NCBI GenBank assembly: GCA_965194535.1
Contig: OZ239145.1
Coordinates: 1,240,001 to 1,304,000 of the forward strand
Direction: 5' to 3'
Origin: Verrucolacustris abundans
GTDB lineage: Bacteria > Verrucomicrobiota > Verrucomicrobiia > Methylacidiphilales > Verrucolacustridaceae
Length of the DNA stretch: 64,000 nucleotides
The notes under the pieces are model-generated. The model saw only the letters and a list, made by a program, of their open reading frames with translations, was not told where the DNA came from and did no database searches. Both the position numbers and the translations under genes were made by a program. Positions 39,549 through 48,842 of this stretch are shown in pieces. Position 1 is the stretch's first letter. Each line of letters starts with the position of its first letter.

Positions 39549-41057
39549 TTACTTAATCCAACTCGAATCTCGAACCACAAATTGAAGTTTGCCTTTAAAC
39601 AACCCTAATTCACCCAGGATTTTAACTTGGCTTCCCTTCGCCATAACACGGATGGCGTCCTTAAGATTCTTGTCAAAAGAGTGAAGCGAGTAAGGCTTAC
39701 CGTCCACATCGATTTCTAAAGGCCGTATCTTCGATAGAGTCCCCTCAACAATAAAGATTTCACCCATCGACTTCGCCAACTCTTCTGGCGTCGCATTTTT
39801 GAGCACAGAGGCATTTCGAAGCTTGGAGCGATCGATCTTTTCGAAACCGACTTTCACAGCCTCTTTTTGCGGGAGAAATGTTTGGGGTGAAACTTTCCCG
39901 CCGGATGTAGCCTCACTTCCTACCCGAAACGTTGCAATCACAGGAAAATGATCACTCGCGCCCCAACCCGGACCATAATTTGTCCATCGCCAAGGCAATC
40001 CCAAGGGTTCGCGGGAGTTCACACCAGAAACACGAACCTGATGAAAGGTTCCAGGAACATAATCCACACCTTTCCCATCTCCTAGGCCACGAGTCACAAG
40101 AATCTGAATTAAAGTGCCCCACTCCCCGTTGTACTCGTCCGAGAATCTTTGATCGGGGGGGAGATCGAACCAAAGATTATATAAATCAGGCTTCCCCTCA
40201 CCCTTGAACATGGCTGCGTCTCCCTGAGAACCTAAAACATCCTGAATCGCTGTTTTGGTCATAAAGGAGTACCTCTGCCCTTGGTTGTATTGAGTGTTGA
40301 AGTCCCCCCCTATAATCACATCCGACTTGGAATCCTCCTGCAGGATCTGGTCGAGGCGATCTCGCACGGTTTTTGCGTTTCCAAGGCGTGTGTTCTCCAT
40401 CGCTGGGTTGCCCGCCCCACTTTTCCAATGGTTCCCCATGACGGTAAATGTTGAATCTCCGACCTGAAGTTTGGCCTCAAGAATTCCTCGGGCAGAAGGC
40501 GTCTCCCATGTTTTTTTTGAAACAATCGGAAAACGGCTTAGCAGCCCATTGGTAATCGCATCTTGATGCTTTTGGGCCGCATCTGGAACCTCGCCAACTA
40601 TGATCGTATATCCCTTCAGTCCCTCATCCTCGAGCGCCTTCAATAACCAAACCTCGGCGGGCAACCCCCTCAACTCATCATTCAGATCGGACGAGAGCAT
40701 CTTTTCATAAGTCGTTCCCGAATATTTTTTTAGGAATTCAGGAATATCTTTCACTGTGGATTCGGGGGTATGATCCACCTCCAGCTCGTTCAGAATCACC
40801 ACATCAGGACCAACTCCATTCCCAATGCTCTTCATTACGGTTGCAATGGTCTTAAGTTTTTTCGCCATTTTAGCTGGCCCATAACTGTTGGGGTCGTCTG
40901 GCGCCTCAACATAATCATCATACGGAGCTACACGATCCACATCGGCAAGATTCTCCACGTTGTACACCATCACAGTGAAATCCTTTGGTGGCTCTGCCCG
41001 CAAAGATGGGACCCCAAGAAAACCGATCGCAAAACAGAACAGAGAGATAAGCTTCAT
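39549..41057 (-). CDS. Secreted endonuclease/exonuclease/phosphatase-fold protein with C-terminal OB-like domain
   Basis: Signal peptide MKLISLFCFAIGFLGVPSLRA. The EEP core shows FTVMVYNVENLAD, VILNELEVD, VMGNHWKSGAG, VIIGGDFNTQYNQ and GASDHFPVIATF, all metal/phosphate-site positions. After residue about 400 a separate beta-rich segment (IFIVEGTLSKIRPLEIDVDG and AKGSQVKILGELGLFKGK) resembles an OB fold. An extracellular nuclease or phosphodiesterase is likely; nucleic-acid scavenging is an inference. Confidence 0.85.
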   Translation of the reverse strand: MKLISLFCFAIGFLGVPSLRAEPPKDFTVMVYNVENLADVDRVAPYDDYVEAPDDPNSYGPAKMAKKLKTIATVMKSIGNGVGPDVVILNELEVDHTPESTVKDIPEFLKKYSGTTYEKMLSSDLNDELRGLPAEVWLLKALEDEGLKGYTIIVGEVPDAAQKHQDAITNGLLSRFPIVSKKTWETPSARGILEAKLQVGDSTFTVMGNHWKSGAGNPAMENTRLGNAKTVRDRLDQILQEDSKSDVIIGGDFNTQYNQGQRYSFMTKTAIQDVLGSQGDAAMFKGEGKPDLYNLWFDLPPDQRFSDEYNGEWGTLIQILVTRGLGDGKGVDYVPGTFHQVRVSGVNSREPLGLPWRWTNYGPGWGASDHFPVIATFRVGSEATSGGKVSPQTFLPQKEAVKVGFEKIDRSKLRNASVLKNATPEELAKSMGEIFIVEGTLSKIRPLEIDVDGKPYSLHSFDKNLKDAIRVMAKGSQVKILGELGLFKGKLQFVVRDSSWIK

Positions 41058-41146
41058 GGACGGTTACCCTACTCGATATTATTCATATTCACACTCTATC
41101 TTGGGCAACTTGACGCCTACATGGATATCGTTAAAATATTGAAGCT

Positions 41147-43273
41147 GTGAGACTTAAATATATTGTAAGCCGTTGCCTAGTAATCGTATCGGTAGGCTTA
41201 TTTCTCGGTTTGCCAAGCACGTCTCTTCCACAGGCAGATACTGGGGTAGATCTACTTCCAAAAAAAGCGTGGTGGGGACGATATGGCTACGTAAACCGAA
41301 CAGGGAAATTCGTCCTCGAACCGCAGTACGAACAAGCCCTCCCGTTCTCCGACTTCCTTGCCGGAGTCAAAAAAGATGGCAAGTGGGGCTACATAAACGG
41401 CGAAGGAAAGTTTGTCATCGAACCCCGCTTTGAAAATGCCTTCCTGTTTAGCGATGGAGCCGCAGCAGTTCAGGAGAACAGCAAATGGGGATTTATTAAT
41501 CGAGCAGGGAAATTTCTCGTTGAACCAAAATACGAAAGCGCAGGAATTTTTCGTCAAGGCCTTGCGGCTGTCCAATGGGAAGGAAAATGGGGATTTATAA
41601 GTAAAGACGGGGAAATGGTGGTACCTCCCAAATTTGATCAAGTTTACTTTTTCTCAGAAGATCGCGCTGGAGCACAAGTCAACGGCCTTTGGGGTTATGT
41701 CGACCGCACAGGCGCCTTCACGGTTCCCCCTAAATACGCCGAAGCACTTCCCTTCTCCCAGGGCCTTGCTGCGGTCAACATTGGAGGAAAACGCGAGGAT
41801 AATGAATTTTCAGGGGGGGTTTGGAACTTCGTCGATCCACAAGGGAAAGTCATCATCGATGAAGTCATGATCTCAGCTGCCCTTCCCCAAAAAGGCGCTT
41901 CTTCAAGAGTTGGAACAGATGGACGACAAGACACCACGGCAAAAATTGAGGCGGTGGAAAACGGATTTCGTGACGGGAAAGCCCGTGTTCGCATCGGTTC
42001 ACGTCTTCTGAACGGAGATTCCCAAGGGCCCTCATGGGGCTATGTCGATCTCAAAGGCAATTGGCTAGCAGAGGGAAATACGAAAATTCCCCTTAATTTC
42101 ACCAACTATACCCCAGGGGAAGGTTTTACATTTGAGTCAGACATCTTGGGCAACCGAGGTACGGCCAGTGACGTTCTCCAGACGGCAAAGAACGCCGAAA
42201 CCATTGGTAAGGCATACGAGCAGGTCGAGCAGATCGAGCGAGATGCGGACGAACAATTTGCGTCCGCGGATCGAATGGCAGAGCTAGGTGATAACGAAGC
42301 CGCCCAAGCCGCACGCCAATTAGGTAAAGAAAAACAGCAGGAAGCAAAACGACTTCGGGATGAGACGGACAGGCGCGGAGGTGAGGCAAACGCCAACTCG
42401 ATCAAATATTTCGATCAAGCTCTCAAGATCTACCAAGATTTCGTCAAAGAGAACCCGGACGATCTTCGCCGTGCTGAAGCACAGTACAAGGTGGGCGAGA
42501 TGTATGAACACCTGACAAAATACTGGGACGCCTATAAGGCCTACAAGAAAATGGTCGAAGAAACGGCCTCAAACCAGTACTGGGACCTTGCGATCGAGCG
42601 AATGTTTGCCATCGGAAACGTTTACCTGGCGGGCCAGCACCAGATGATGTGGAAAATTCCCATGCCTGCCGACATGAATAAAGTGGTGGAAATCTACCAG
42701 ACGATTATTAAGGCCGCCCCCTTTGGTCCTTACGCTCCTCTTGCAACATTTCACTGCGGTCTTGCAAGGGAAAAACAGAAAAAGTGGCCTGAAGCCGTCA
42801 AATATTACGATGAGATTCTGGACAAGTACCCAAAAAACGACCTGATCGATGACGCCCAGTACCAAATTGGATATGTCTGGTCCAAGGCAGCTCGACAACC
42901 GGAATACGACCAAACTGCCGCACAAAAAGGGATTGAGGCCTTTCAAGATTACTTGGCTCGTTTTAAGCGCAGCGACAAAACAGAGCAGGCCACAGAGAAT
43001 ATTGCCATGCTACAACAGCGCCTGAGCGGTGGTTCCCTCTCCGTTGCCAAATTCTATGATAAGGCGGGCAACTATCCAGCCGCCCTCGTTTACTACAATG
43101 AGGTCATCACCCAAACCCCAGACTCTCCTGCAGGCCAAGAAGCCCGCCAAAGAAAACGTGTTTTAGAAGATCTGATCTCTGAGACAAAGCAGCAGACCCA
43201 AACACCGGACAAATCGAAGATCAGTTTTAGATCGAATCCTCAGGCCCAACCCCGTAACGTACCCAATCCATGA
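41147..43273 (+). CDS. WG-repeat and TPR protein
   Basis: GTG start, signal-like N-terminus (CLVIVSVGLFLGLPSTSL). Residues about 40-240 are five to six WG (KWG) repeats, for example KWGYINGEGKFVIEPRFENA and KWGFINRAGKFLVEPKYESA, plus a later copy with NFVDPQGKVIID. A charged coiled coil follows at 355-410. Residues 415-690 are TPR-like helices (YKVGEMYEHLTKYWDAYKAY, YDEILDKYPKNDLIDDAQYQ). The C-terminus is Pro/Gln-rich. It overlaps the LptE-like gene by 4 nt, so an envelope scaffold or sensor is plausible. Confidence 0.88.
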   Translation: MRLKYIVSRCLVIVSVGLFLGLPSTSLPQADTGVDLLPKKAWWGRYGYVNRTGKFVLEPQYEQALPFSDFLAGVKKDGKWGYINGEGKFVIEPRFENAFLFSDGAAAVQENSKWGFINRAGKFLVEPKYESAGIFRQGLAAVQWEGKWGFISKDGEMVVPPKFDQVYFFSEDRAGAQVNGLWGYVDRTGAFTVPPKYAEALPFSQGLAAVNIGGKREDNEFSGGVWNFVDPQGKVIIDEVMISAALPQKGASSRVGTDGRQDTTAKIEAVENGFRDGKARVRIGSRLLNGDSQGPSWGYVDLKGNWLAEGNTKIPLNFTNYTPGEGFTFESDILGNRGTASDVLQTAKNAETIGKAYEQVEQIERDADEQFASADRMAELGDNEAAQAARQLGKEKQQEAKRLRDETDRRGGEANANSIKYFDQALKIYQDFVKENPDDLRRAEAQYKVGEMYEHLTKYWDAYKAYKKMVEETASNQYWDLAIERMFAIGNVYLAGQHQMMWKIPMPADMNKVVEIYQTIIKAAPFGPYAPLATFHCGLAREKQKKWPEAVKYYDEILDKYPKNDLIDDAQYQIGYVWSKAARQPEYDQTAAQKGIEAFQDYLARFKRSDKTEQATENIAMLQQRLSGGSLSVAKFYDKAGNYPAALVYYNEVITQTPDSPAGQEARQRKRVLEDLISETKQQTQTPDKSKISFRSNPQAQPRNVPNP

Positions 43274-43782
43274 ACTGGCCTCTCCTCCTGCTCCTTCCCC
43301 TCTGCCTTGGCTCCTGTGCCAACTACCAGATGGGTAGCACCCCGAAAAAGCAGGAACTCAAAGATGTCCGAGTCATCTACGTGCCAACAGTTCAAAACGA
43401 GACGGATGAGACAGATCTACCCGGCATTATGACCAATGCGATCTTACAAGAACTGGATCGGGACGGAACCTATCGCCACGCCCGAAAGGATGAGAGCGAT
43501 GCGATTTTGGAGGTTACCATTAAGAAGGTGGAGCGTTCCGCAATCCGCCAATCCACCGAGCAGTTCTTAACCACCCTTCAGTTCCAACTCCTCGTCACCG
43601 TTCAGTACAGATTATACAATATGAAGGAGAAAAAGGACGCGATTCCAAATTCGACCGTCATAGGCACCACAACCTTTTTCGTTCAGGGAGATCAAACAGA
43701 GTCTCAACGCCAAGCTTACCCTTTAGCCGCAGTCAGCGCAGCTCAGGCGATGGTCAGCTCAATGGCCAACAGCGGTTGGTAA
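43270..43782 (+). CDS. LptE-like outer membrane assembly lipoprotein
   Basis: Lipoprotein signal with lipobox LGSC (MNWPLLLLLPLCLGSCANYQ). The 170-residue body has VRVIYVPTVQNETDETDLPG, ILEVTIKKVERSAIRQS and YRLYNMKEKKDAIPNS, the order seen in LptE-family proteins that plug LptD during LPS export. Translationally coupled to the WG/TPR gene (ATGA). The family call is by overall pattern. Confidence 0.78.
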   Translation: MNWPLLLLLPLCLGSCANYQMGSTPKKQELKDVRVIYVPTVQNETDETDLPGIMTNAILQELDRDGTYRHARKDESDAILEVTIKKVERSAIRQSTEQFLTTLQFQLLVTVQYRLYNMKEKKDAIPNSTVIGTTTFFVQGDQTESQRQAYPLAAVSAAQAMVSSMANSGW

Positions 43783-43802
43783 TTTTTCCCTCCCTACCAA
43801 TT

Positions 43803-44612
43803 TCACGGACCAAAGCTCGTCCGAACATCACGCAGGATTGCATCCGCCGAATCCATACGAATGAATCCTAGCCTTGGATACTCCATATCAAGGATTACGT
43901 AACAGGTAATACTGATCGTTATGATAAAGAGCACTGGGTGAAGTCGGTTCTTTTTCTCAAGTCCTGCGAATTGATATCCAACCAAAAGAGAGGTGATGAG
44001 CGATAAAGCCATTAACATCCCAAAAATCACCATCGGGGTGTGAAACTGCATCGCGGAGGATCGGGTAGTAGTAATATCAATCATTTCGTTTAACGCAGGG
44101 ATCAACTGCATCCCCGCGAGAGTGTTGGGAGACTTGGCCACCCCTTCCAAGGCTCCCTTCCAGATCTGAGATTGAAGCCCTTGGCTTCGCTCACACTCCT
44201 TAAGTACCCCGTTCATATTAGGAATCAGTTCATAAGTTCGAATTCGTGAATCCACATATTTTTTGAAATAGCCCTGCAGCGGATCACGATCAGACGGCGG
44301 GAGCAGATCCAGACGAAGATAGGCAGTTCCAATCGCGTTTGCCTCTTGAACAATCAGTGCACGTCTTCCCTCAAATCGAGTTAATGCAGAAGAAAAGGTA
44401 AAAGCCACCAAAAGCCCGAAAAGGGCAAAGATGGGGCCATCCACAACACCGAGGGTGTCCTTTAATTTGCCTGAACCGCACTCCAAATGCTTCCTACCAA
44501 TCCACTCGCCAAGCCTCAGAAGTAGATACATCCCGACCGACAAGCCCAAGATCACAGGGATCGAATAGGCGAAAATCGCCATGGGAACTTGATTAAAAAC
44601 GGTTAGAGCCAT
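43803..44612 (-). CDS. DUF4239 (bestrophin-like) membrane protein
   Basis: 269 residues with two N-terminal membrane helices (YSIPVILGLSVGMYLLLRLG and GPIFALFGLLVAFTFSSALT) and two near the C-terminus (IFGMLMALSLITSLLVGYQF and LFIITISITCYVILDMEYPR). The sequence RFEGRRALIVQEANAIGTAY after helix 2 is typical of DUF4239. Function unknown; an ion-channel-like role is suggested only by the family nickname. Confidence 0.82.
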   Translation of the reverse strand: MALTVFNQVPMAIFAYSIPVILGLSVGMYLLLRLGEWIGRKHLECGSGKLKDTLGVVDGPIFALFGLLVAFTFSSALTRFEGRRALIVQEANAIGTAYLRLDLLPPSDRDPLQGYFKKYVDSRIRTYELIPNMNGVLKECERSQGLQSQIWKGALEGVAKSPNTLAGMQLIPALNEMIDITTTRSSAMQFHTPMVIFGMLMALSLITSLLVGYQFAGLEKKNRLHPVLFIITISITCYVILDMEYPRLGFIRMDSADAILRDVRTSFGP

Positions 44613-44682
44613 AGATGGGAATGTTTATCCATAAGGACAATAGGAAACATTCAGCAAACTAAAGCTCGAGTCAAACTCTTGC

Positions 44683-45786
44683 CTACCAGTTCTCCACCGG
44701 CCCTTGCGGAACAGGAATCTCCGATCTCTCCACAGGTGTATCCCCTGAAAAAACGGCCTCCAGTTTCGTGGGCGCGAACTTTTCCAGCAAAACCCCTTGT
44801 TCATCCAGGAACTGCTTCCGCCACTCACGATACTCACGTAACGCTTTCTCATAATCCATGCGGCTTGAGATTCTCACAGCAGCTTTTTTAAACTCGCTCG
44901 AGGGACCGAATCTCTTTGCATACCAAGGAATCACTTTTCGAAAAAGAACACACCCCCTCTCCTCCCCAAAGAATTCGATGTTACGCTCCAGATGCAGGCT
45001 CATCACCCTTACCCGCTCTTCAAAATCAGGTTCAGGCATCAACTCCCCCGTCTGCAAGTAGTGGGCTGTCGCACGGAAGATCCACGGATTATAAAAGGCA
45101 CCTCTTCCCACGCTGACTCCGGCGCAACCTGTTTCACTGATCATTCGCTTCGCCCCCTCCGGAGTTGTTACATCCCCATTCCCAATCACAGGCAACTTCA
45201 CAGAAGCAACGACAGATGCGATTCCATGCAAACTCACCCGTCCCGAGAAGCCCTGCTGCCGGGTCCTGCCATGGACAAACAGAGCTGCAACACCAGCCTC
45301 CTCAAGAGCTCGAGCCAAATCAGGCGCAGTCAGATTTTTTTCATCCCAACCCAATCTCATCTTTGCCGTCACAGGAATTTTCACGGCACCGACCAGTCCA
45401 CGCACTAATTCGGCTGTCTTTGATAACTCTGTCATCATGGCGGATCCGCCGCCCACCTTGCATACTTTCTTTACCGGACACCCCATATTAATATCCACCG
45501 AATTCGCACCCAAATCCTCACACTTCTTAGCCGCATCTCGCATCTCCGTTGCCACTGCCCCAAAAAGCTGAATCGCCCACGGACGATCGTCTGGCGATGT
45601 CGCGACCAACTCCAGCGCTCGTCGATTATTTTCAAGCAGCGATCTAGCGTTCACAAGATCGGTCGTCGCCATTCCGCACCCTCCCAACTCCCGCACAACT
45701 CGGCGAAAGGGTAAGTTTGTGTATCCCGCCAATGGCGAAAGACACAAGGGAGTGGCCAACTTTAAAGACCCGATTCGAAGACTCAT
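44683..45786 (-). CDS. dusB: tRNA-dihydrouridine synthase (DusB type)
   Basis: FMN enzyme reducing uridines in tRNA D-loops. ATG 45786 (MSLRIGSLKLATPLCLSPLA) is chosen: it overlaps the SDR stop as TGATG. AGYTNLPFRRVVRELGG, VDINMGCPVKKVCKVGGGSA with the catalytic Cys, ALFVHGRTRQQGFSGR and VIGNGDVTTPEGAKR are the barrel motifs. 367 residues with a C-terminal helical tRNA-binding domain. Confidence 0.93.
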   Translation of the reverse strand: MSLRIGSLKLATPLCLSPLAGYTNLPFRRVVRELGGCGMATTDLVNARSLLENNRRALELVATSPDDRPWAIQLFGAVATEMRDAAKKCEDLGANSVDINMGCPVKKVCKVGGGSAMMTELSKTAELVRGLVGAVKIPVTAKMRLGWDEKNLTAPDLARALEEAGVAALFVHGRTRQQGFSGRVSLHGIASVVASVKLPVIGNGDVTTPEGAKRMISETGCAGVSVGRGAFYNPWIFRATAHYLQTGELMPEPDFEERVRVMSLHLERNIEFFGEERGCVLFRKVIPWYAKRFGPSSEFKKAAVRISSRMDYEKALREYREWRKQFLDEQGVLLEKFAPTKLEAVFSGDTPVERSEIPVPQGPVENW

Positions 45787-46610
45787 CACACCCTTTGACT
45801 CATTCCCCACAACTGCTGAGCATTTTGCAAACTCTGCGCAGGGGCTTTAGGGATGCGCTCTTTTCGGTTAGCGTAGTACGCACCTTGAGTTGGTCGCGCC
45901 GCCTGAGAGGCTAGCCACACAGCCGTATCAGCCCCCTCTTCATTGGTTTTTCCGAAGAAGAGTTTCAACAGACGAAATGCCACCCCACTCAACCCTCGGT
46001 TTTCATCCCCTAGAGCTGAATTCACAAGTCCAGGATGCACAGCACAGATTCGGATCTTGGACTCTTCTAATCGACGCCCCTGCTCTGCAACATAGAGGAT
46101 ATTAGCCAGTTTGGTCAGGCAGTAGGCTTTCCACCCGTTCCAACTTCGCTCGCCTTGCAAATTATCCCATCGAAGCACTCCCATTCGATGTGCTTCGGAG
46201 GCTGTGCAGATCACTCTTGGATCCTCACTTTTTTCAAGCAAAGAAATCAACCCCTGAGTCAAATCTACATACGCGATATGGTTCAAAGCCCAGGTTCGCT
46301 CGAGACCCTCTTTTGTAACCCTTCTTTCCGTAAAATACCCGCCAGCGTTGTTCCAAAGAACATCCAACTTGCCCCCTCCGGCAATGAGTTTTTCAACCAG
46401 ATCCACCACCTCTTTGCGTTGGGATAAATCCACCACATAAAGGGTAACTTCAGGGGCACCCGCCTCTCGCGAAAGGCGTGCCACTTCCTCCAACCGCCCC
46501 CGATGCCGCCCGACTAAAATAAGTCGCGCACCCAACCCAGCTAAACGTATCGCCCCCGATCGCCCGATTCCACGGGTTGCTCCCGTAATCAGGACAACTT
46601 TCCCCTCCAT
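45786..46610 (-). CDS. Short-chain dehydrogenase/reductase (retinol-dehydrogenase-like)
   Basis: ATG 46610 opens MEGKVVLITGATRGIGRSGA, the usual SDR start; upstream in-frame codons look non-coding. The cofactor motif is TGATRGIG, NNAGGY is present, and the catalytic Tyr/Lys sit in WKAYCLTKLANILYV. 274 residues. NADP preference is likely from the Arg after the glycine motif. Overlaps dusB by one base; substrate unknown. Confidence 0.88.
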   Translation of the reverse strand: MEGKVVLITGATRGIGRSGAIRLAGLGARLILVGRHRGRLEEVARLSREAGAPEVTLYVVDLSQRKEVVDLVEKLIAGGGKLDVLWNNAGGYFTERRVTKEGLERTWALNHIAYVDLTQGLISLLEKSEDPRVICTASEAHRMGVLRWDNLQGERSWNGWKAYCLTKLANILYVAEQGRRLEESKIRICAVHPGLVNSALGDENRGLSGVAFRLLKLFFGKTNEEGADTAVWLASQAARPTQGAYYANRKERIPKAPAQSLQNAQQLWGMSQRV

Positions 46611-46838
46611 CGATAACAGAGAATTCTCCACACCGCTTTTATAGATGGAATCTTGCCGAAGACCAATAGCCGTCCGCTTACATCCCAAATCCTCGACCTT
46701 ACGTGAAAGAGCAAACCTCATGTTTTCAAAGAAATACAATCTAACCAGGTTTCGCATGAAGCTATGGGGGTTGGTCCCCGATCAATACCTCACCGGCCCA
46801 TCCTGATTACGCCTCGGAAGCAGATGGATTGATGCTTA

Positions 46839-46911
46839 TGGAGCCATGGGGATTCGAACCCCAGACCTCCTCAATGCCATTGAGGCGCTCTACCAACTGA
46901 GCTATGACCCC
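46839..46911 (-). tRNA. tRNA-Ala (anticodon GGC)
   Basis: Minus-strand cloverleaf: acceptor GGGGTCA with TGGCTCC (two wobble pairs), D-arm AGCTCAGTTGGTAGAGC, anticodon arm CCTCA-ATGGCAT-TGAGG with GGC at 34-36, T-arm CTGGGGTTCGAATCCCCA, discriminator A. CCA is not encoded. Confidence 0.97.
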
Positions 46912-47000
46912 GAGAAAACAAAATCCTATGCGAAGATGCTTACCCCGCCAAGGTAAACCCTTGGCTTGCCCAAACGCATCTCTGTGACCATTCTGTCGAC

Positions 47001-47825
47001 ATGAAGCACACAATCCTTCTGACCCTACTATCCGCCCTAGCTCTAACCTCCTGCCAGCAGACTCCGTCTGGTTCTGATGCCGAGGACGAACGCAACCCGT
47101 TCTTTCGCCAAGCGAGTAAAGATGTCGCTGATTTAAACTACCCCGCCGCCATTAAGCAGTTTGAAAAAGCGGTCTCAGTAAATCCTACCGTCGTGAAGGC
47201 CTACCTACAAATTGGGCTTTTGTATGGTGACAAGCTCGGCGACCCCATCAGTGCGATCTATTTTTACCAAAAGTACCTGGAGGCTCGTCCCAATGCCTCG
47301 GATCGAGAAGAAGTCGTGGCTGCAATGGAAAAAGCGAAAATAGATTTCGCCCTTACCTTAACAAATAGCGGAATCCAAAATGCGGCAGAAATTGCCCGAA
47401 TGAGCAAAGAGAACATCGATCTTAAACAGCAGATCACCGAACTCCAGGGAACCCTCGCAGCCAAGCAAGCTCAAGTCTCGCAAGCTGCAGGAGCCGCTGC
47501 TCCTCAAAAAGCCACGGCAGTTGTCCCTGCATCCCCTGCCGAACCAAAGCCCCTTAAAGCCACAGCATCAAAATCTCAAGAGTCGGCAAGCTCCATTCCC
47601 TCAGTGCCAGCGGCCACGCCACCCGCCGCGCCTGCAGAGGCCGCCACGCCCTCAGCAAATGCAAAACAGCACACCGTCGGTCGCGGAGACACACTGTGGA
47701 AACTAGCCAAGAAATACTATCCAGCCTCTTTGGATCTCAACGAAGAAATTGCCAAAATCAAAGCGGCAAATCCTGGCCTAGATGACCGTAATCTTAAGAT
47801 TGGCACCATTCTTACGATCCCATGA
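47001..47825 (+). CDS. TPR and LysM lipoprotein
   Basis: Lipobox LTSC in MKHTILLTLLSALALTSCQQ. Residues about 35-110 hold two TPR-like repeats (YPAAIKQFEKAVSVNPTVVK and DPISAIYFYQKYLEARPNAS), then a coiled coil (ENIDLKQQITELQGTLAAKQ). An Ala/Pro-rich linker follows, and a C-terminal LysM domain (HTVGRGDTLWKLAKKYY, NLKIGTILTIP) that should bind peptidoglycan. A periplasmic scaffold anchored in the outer membrane is likely. Coupled to the next gene by 4 nt. Confidence 0.9.
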   Translation: MKHTILLTLLSALALTSCQQTPSGSDAEDERNPFFRQASKDVADLNYPAAIKQFEKAVSVNPTVVKAYLQIGLLYGDKLGDPISAIYFYQKYLEARPNASDREEVVAAMEKAKIDFALTLTNSGIQNAAEIARMSKENIDLKQQITELQGTLAAKQAQVSQAAGAAAPQKATAVVPASPAEPKPLKATASKSQESASSIPSVPAATPPAAPAEAATPSANAKQHTVGRGDTLWKLAKKYYPASLDLNEEIAKIKAANPGLDDRNLKIGTILTIP

Positions 47826-48442
47826 GTCGACTTCGTTCTTCCTCAGAAGATCAACAAGATCTACCACTTCCCTCAGGAGGTCCGCTCGAGGATCTCAATG
47901 CAGAGCTTCAACAAAGCCAACATGAGCTGATCCAACTTCAACGCCAACAGCAAGATCTCGAGGAGAGGAAAAGAAAACTCCAAGAGCTAAGCACTCGGCG
48001 TCAGGAACTTGTCCAGGGTCAGAAAGAGATAAGAGATAATCTCCTCCGCGGTGTCGTGATCCTGGAGCGCGCAGAGGGACAAGGCCGTAAAGAAGTCGAC
48101 CAGATGCACGAAACGCGACAGGTTTTTAGCGAACAGTTGGCTCTCATCACAAGCATTGACCCCTCTGAATGGTCTGCAACAGACATTGAGGAGGAACTCT
48201 CGAAGTCCTTAGCCAAAGTAGACCAAGCCCAAGCAATCTACACCCAATCTCGTGCTAAAATCGATGCGCTCCGAGGTCGTGATCTGGATCCTACCTCGCA
48301 AGATTCTCAAGACAGTGAAAATTCCAGCGGCGGAAGTGCTCCAGAGTCTTTTTCAACAAATCTGATTCGTGGGCTAGCTTTTAATCTTCCCCTGATTATT
48401 GCCTTACTGGTTGGTGTGATCCTTTATCACTTTTTGAAATAA
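47822..48442 (+). CDS. Coiled-coil protein with C-terminal membrane anchor
   Basis: 206 residues. A long Gln/Glu/Arg coiled coil at about 25-75 (LNAELQQSQHELIQLQRQQQ) is followed by a second helical region, a Ser/Asp-rich linker, and a single C-terminal helix (NLPLIIALLVGVILYHFLK). A tail-anchored cytoplasmic protein is suggested. ATGA overlap with the LysM gene suggests both act at the cell envelope. No family recognised. Confidence 0.7.
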   Translation: MSRLRSSSEDQQDLPLPSGGPLEDLNAELQQSQHELIQLQRQQQDLEERKRKLQELSTRRQELVQGQKEIRDNLLRGVVILERAEGQGRKEVDQMHETRQVFSEQLALITSIDPSEWSATDIEEELSKSLAKVDQAQAIYTQSRAKIDALRGRDLDPTSQDSQDSENSSGGSAPESFSTNLIRGLAFNLPLIIALLVGVILYHFLK

Positions 48443-48545
48443 GCAGATAGGGTTGCTACCCCATCTTTGGTTTTATTCAGACTTTCTCCCCAATCCTTCT
48501 CATCTCAATCTTGATTCGGACGAACTACATCCGTCATATAGGTAG

Positions 48546-48827
48546 ATGAGTTTTTTAGGCTTAAAGAGAGACCCCATCCGTGAGGAGATGCGACGAATCA
48601 ATCGTGAATCGTCCCGCTTAGGCCAAACTTCACGCCGCCTAGTCGAAGAGGCCTCCATGGTTACCTCCGGACGCCATCAGCCCATCCGTTCTGTATCTCC
48701 GATGTCTCAGGTCAAACAAGCACCTACGCTGCTTGTGGAAAGCCGATTAGCCCGACGCAAAGTCATTATTGCAGCAATCATCTCAGTGATGCTGGCGTGG
48801 GTACTCTTTCGACTTGTCTCAGGCTAG
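48546..48827 (+). CDS. Small tail-anchored hypothetical protein, 93 residues
   Basis: A basic N-terminal helix (KRDPIREEMRRINRESSRLG), a polar linker, and one C-terminal membrane helix (VIIAAIISVMLAWVLFRLVS). The same domain order as the preceding tail-anchored protein, though shorter. Lies 104 nt downstream in the same direction and ends 15 nt before the convergent rplQ stop. Confidence 0.65.
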   Translation: MSFLGLKRDPIREEMRRINRESSRLGQTSRRLVEEASMVTSGRHQPIRSVSPMSQVKQAPTLLVESRLARRKVIIAAIISVMLAWVLFRLVSG

Positions 48828-48842
48828 GCGCCTGAACCATCC

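Noticed and set aside
46611..46757. 49-residue N-terminal extension of the SDR protein
   Set aside because: The SDR fold starts exactly at MEGKVVLITG; upstream codons show no signal peptide or conserved pattern.
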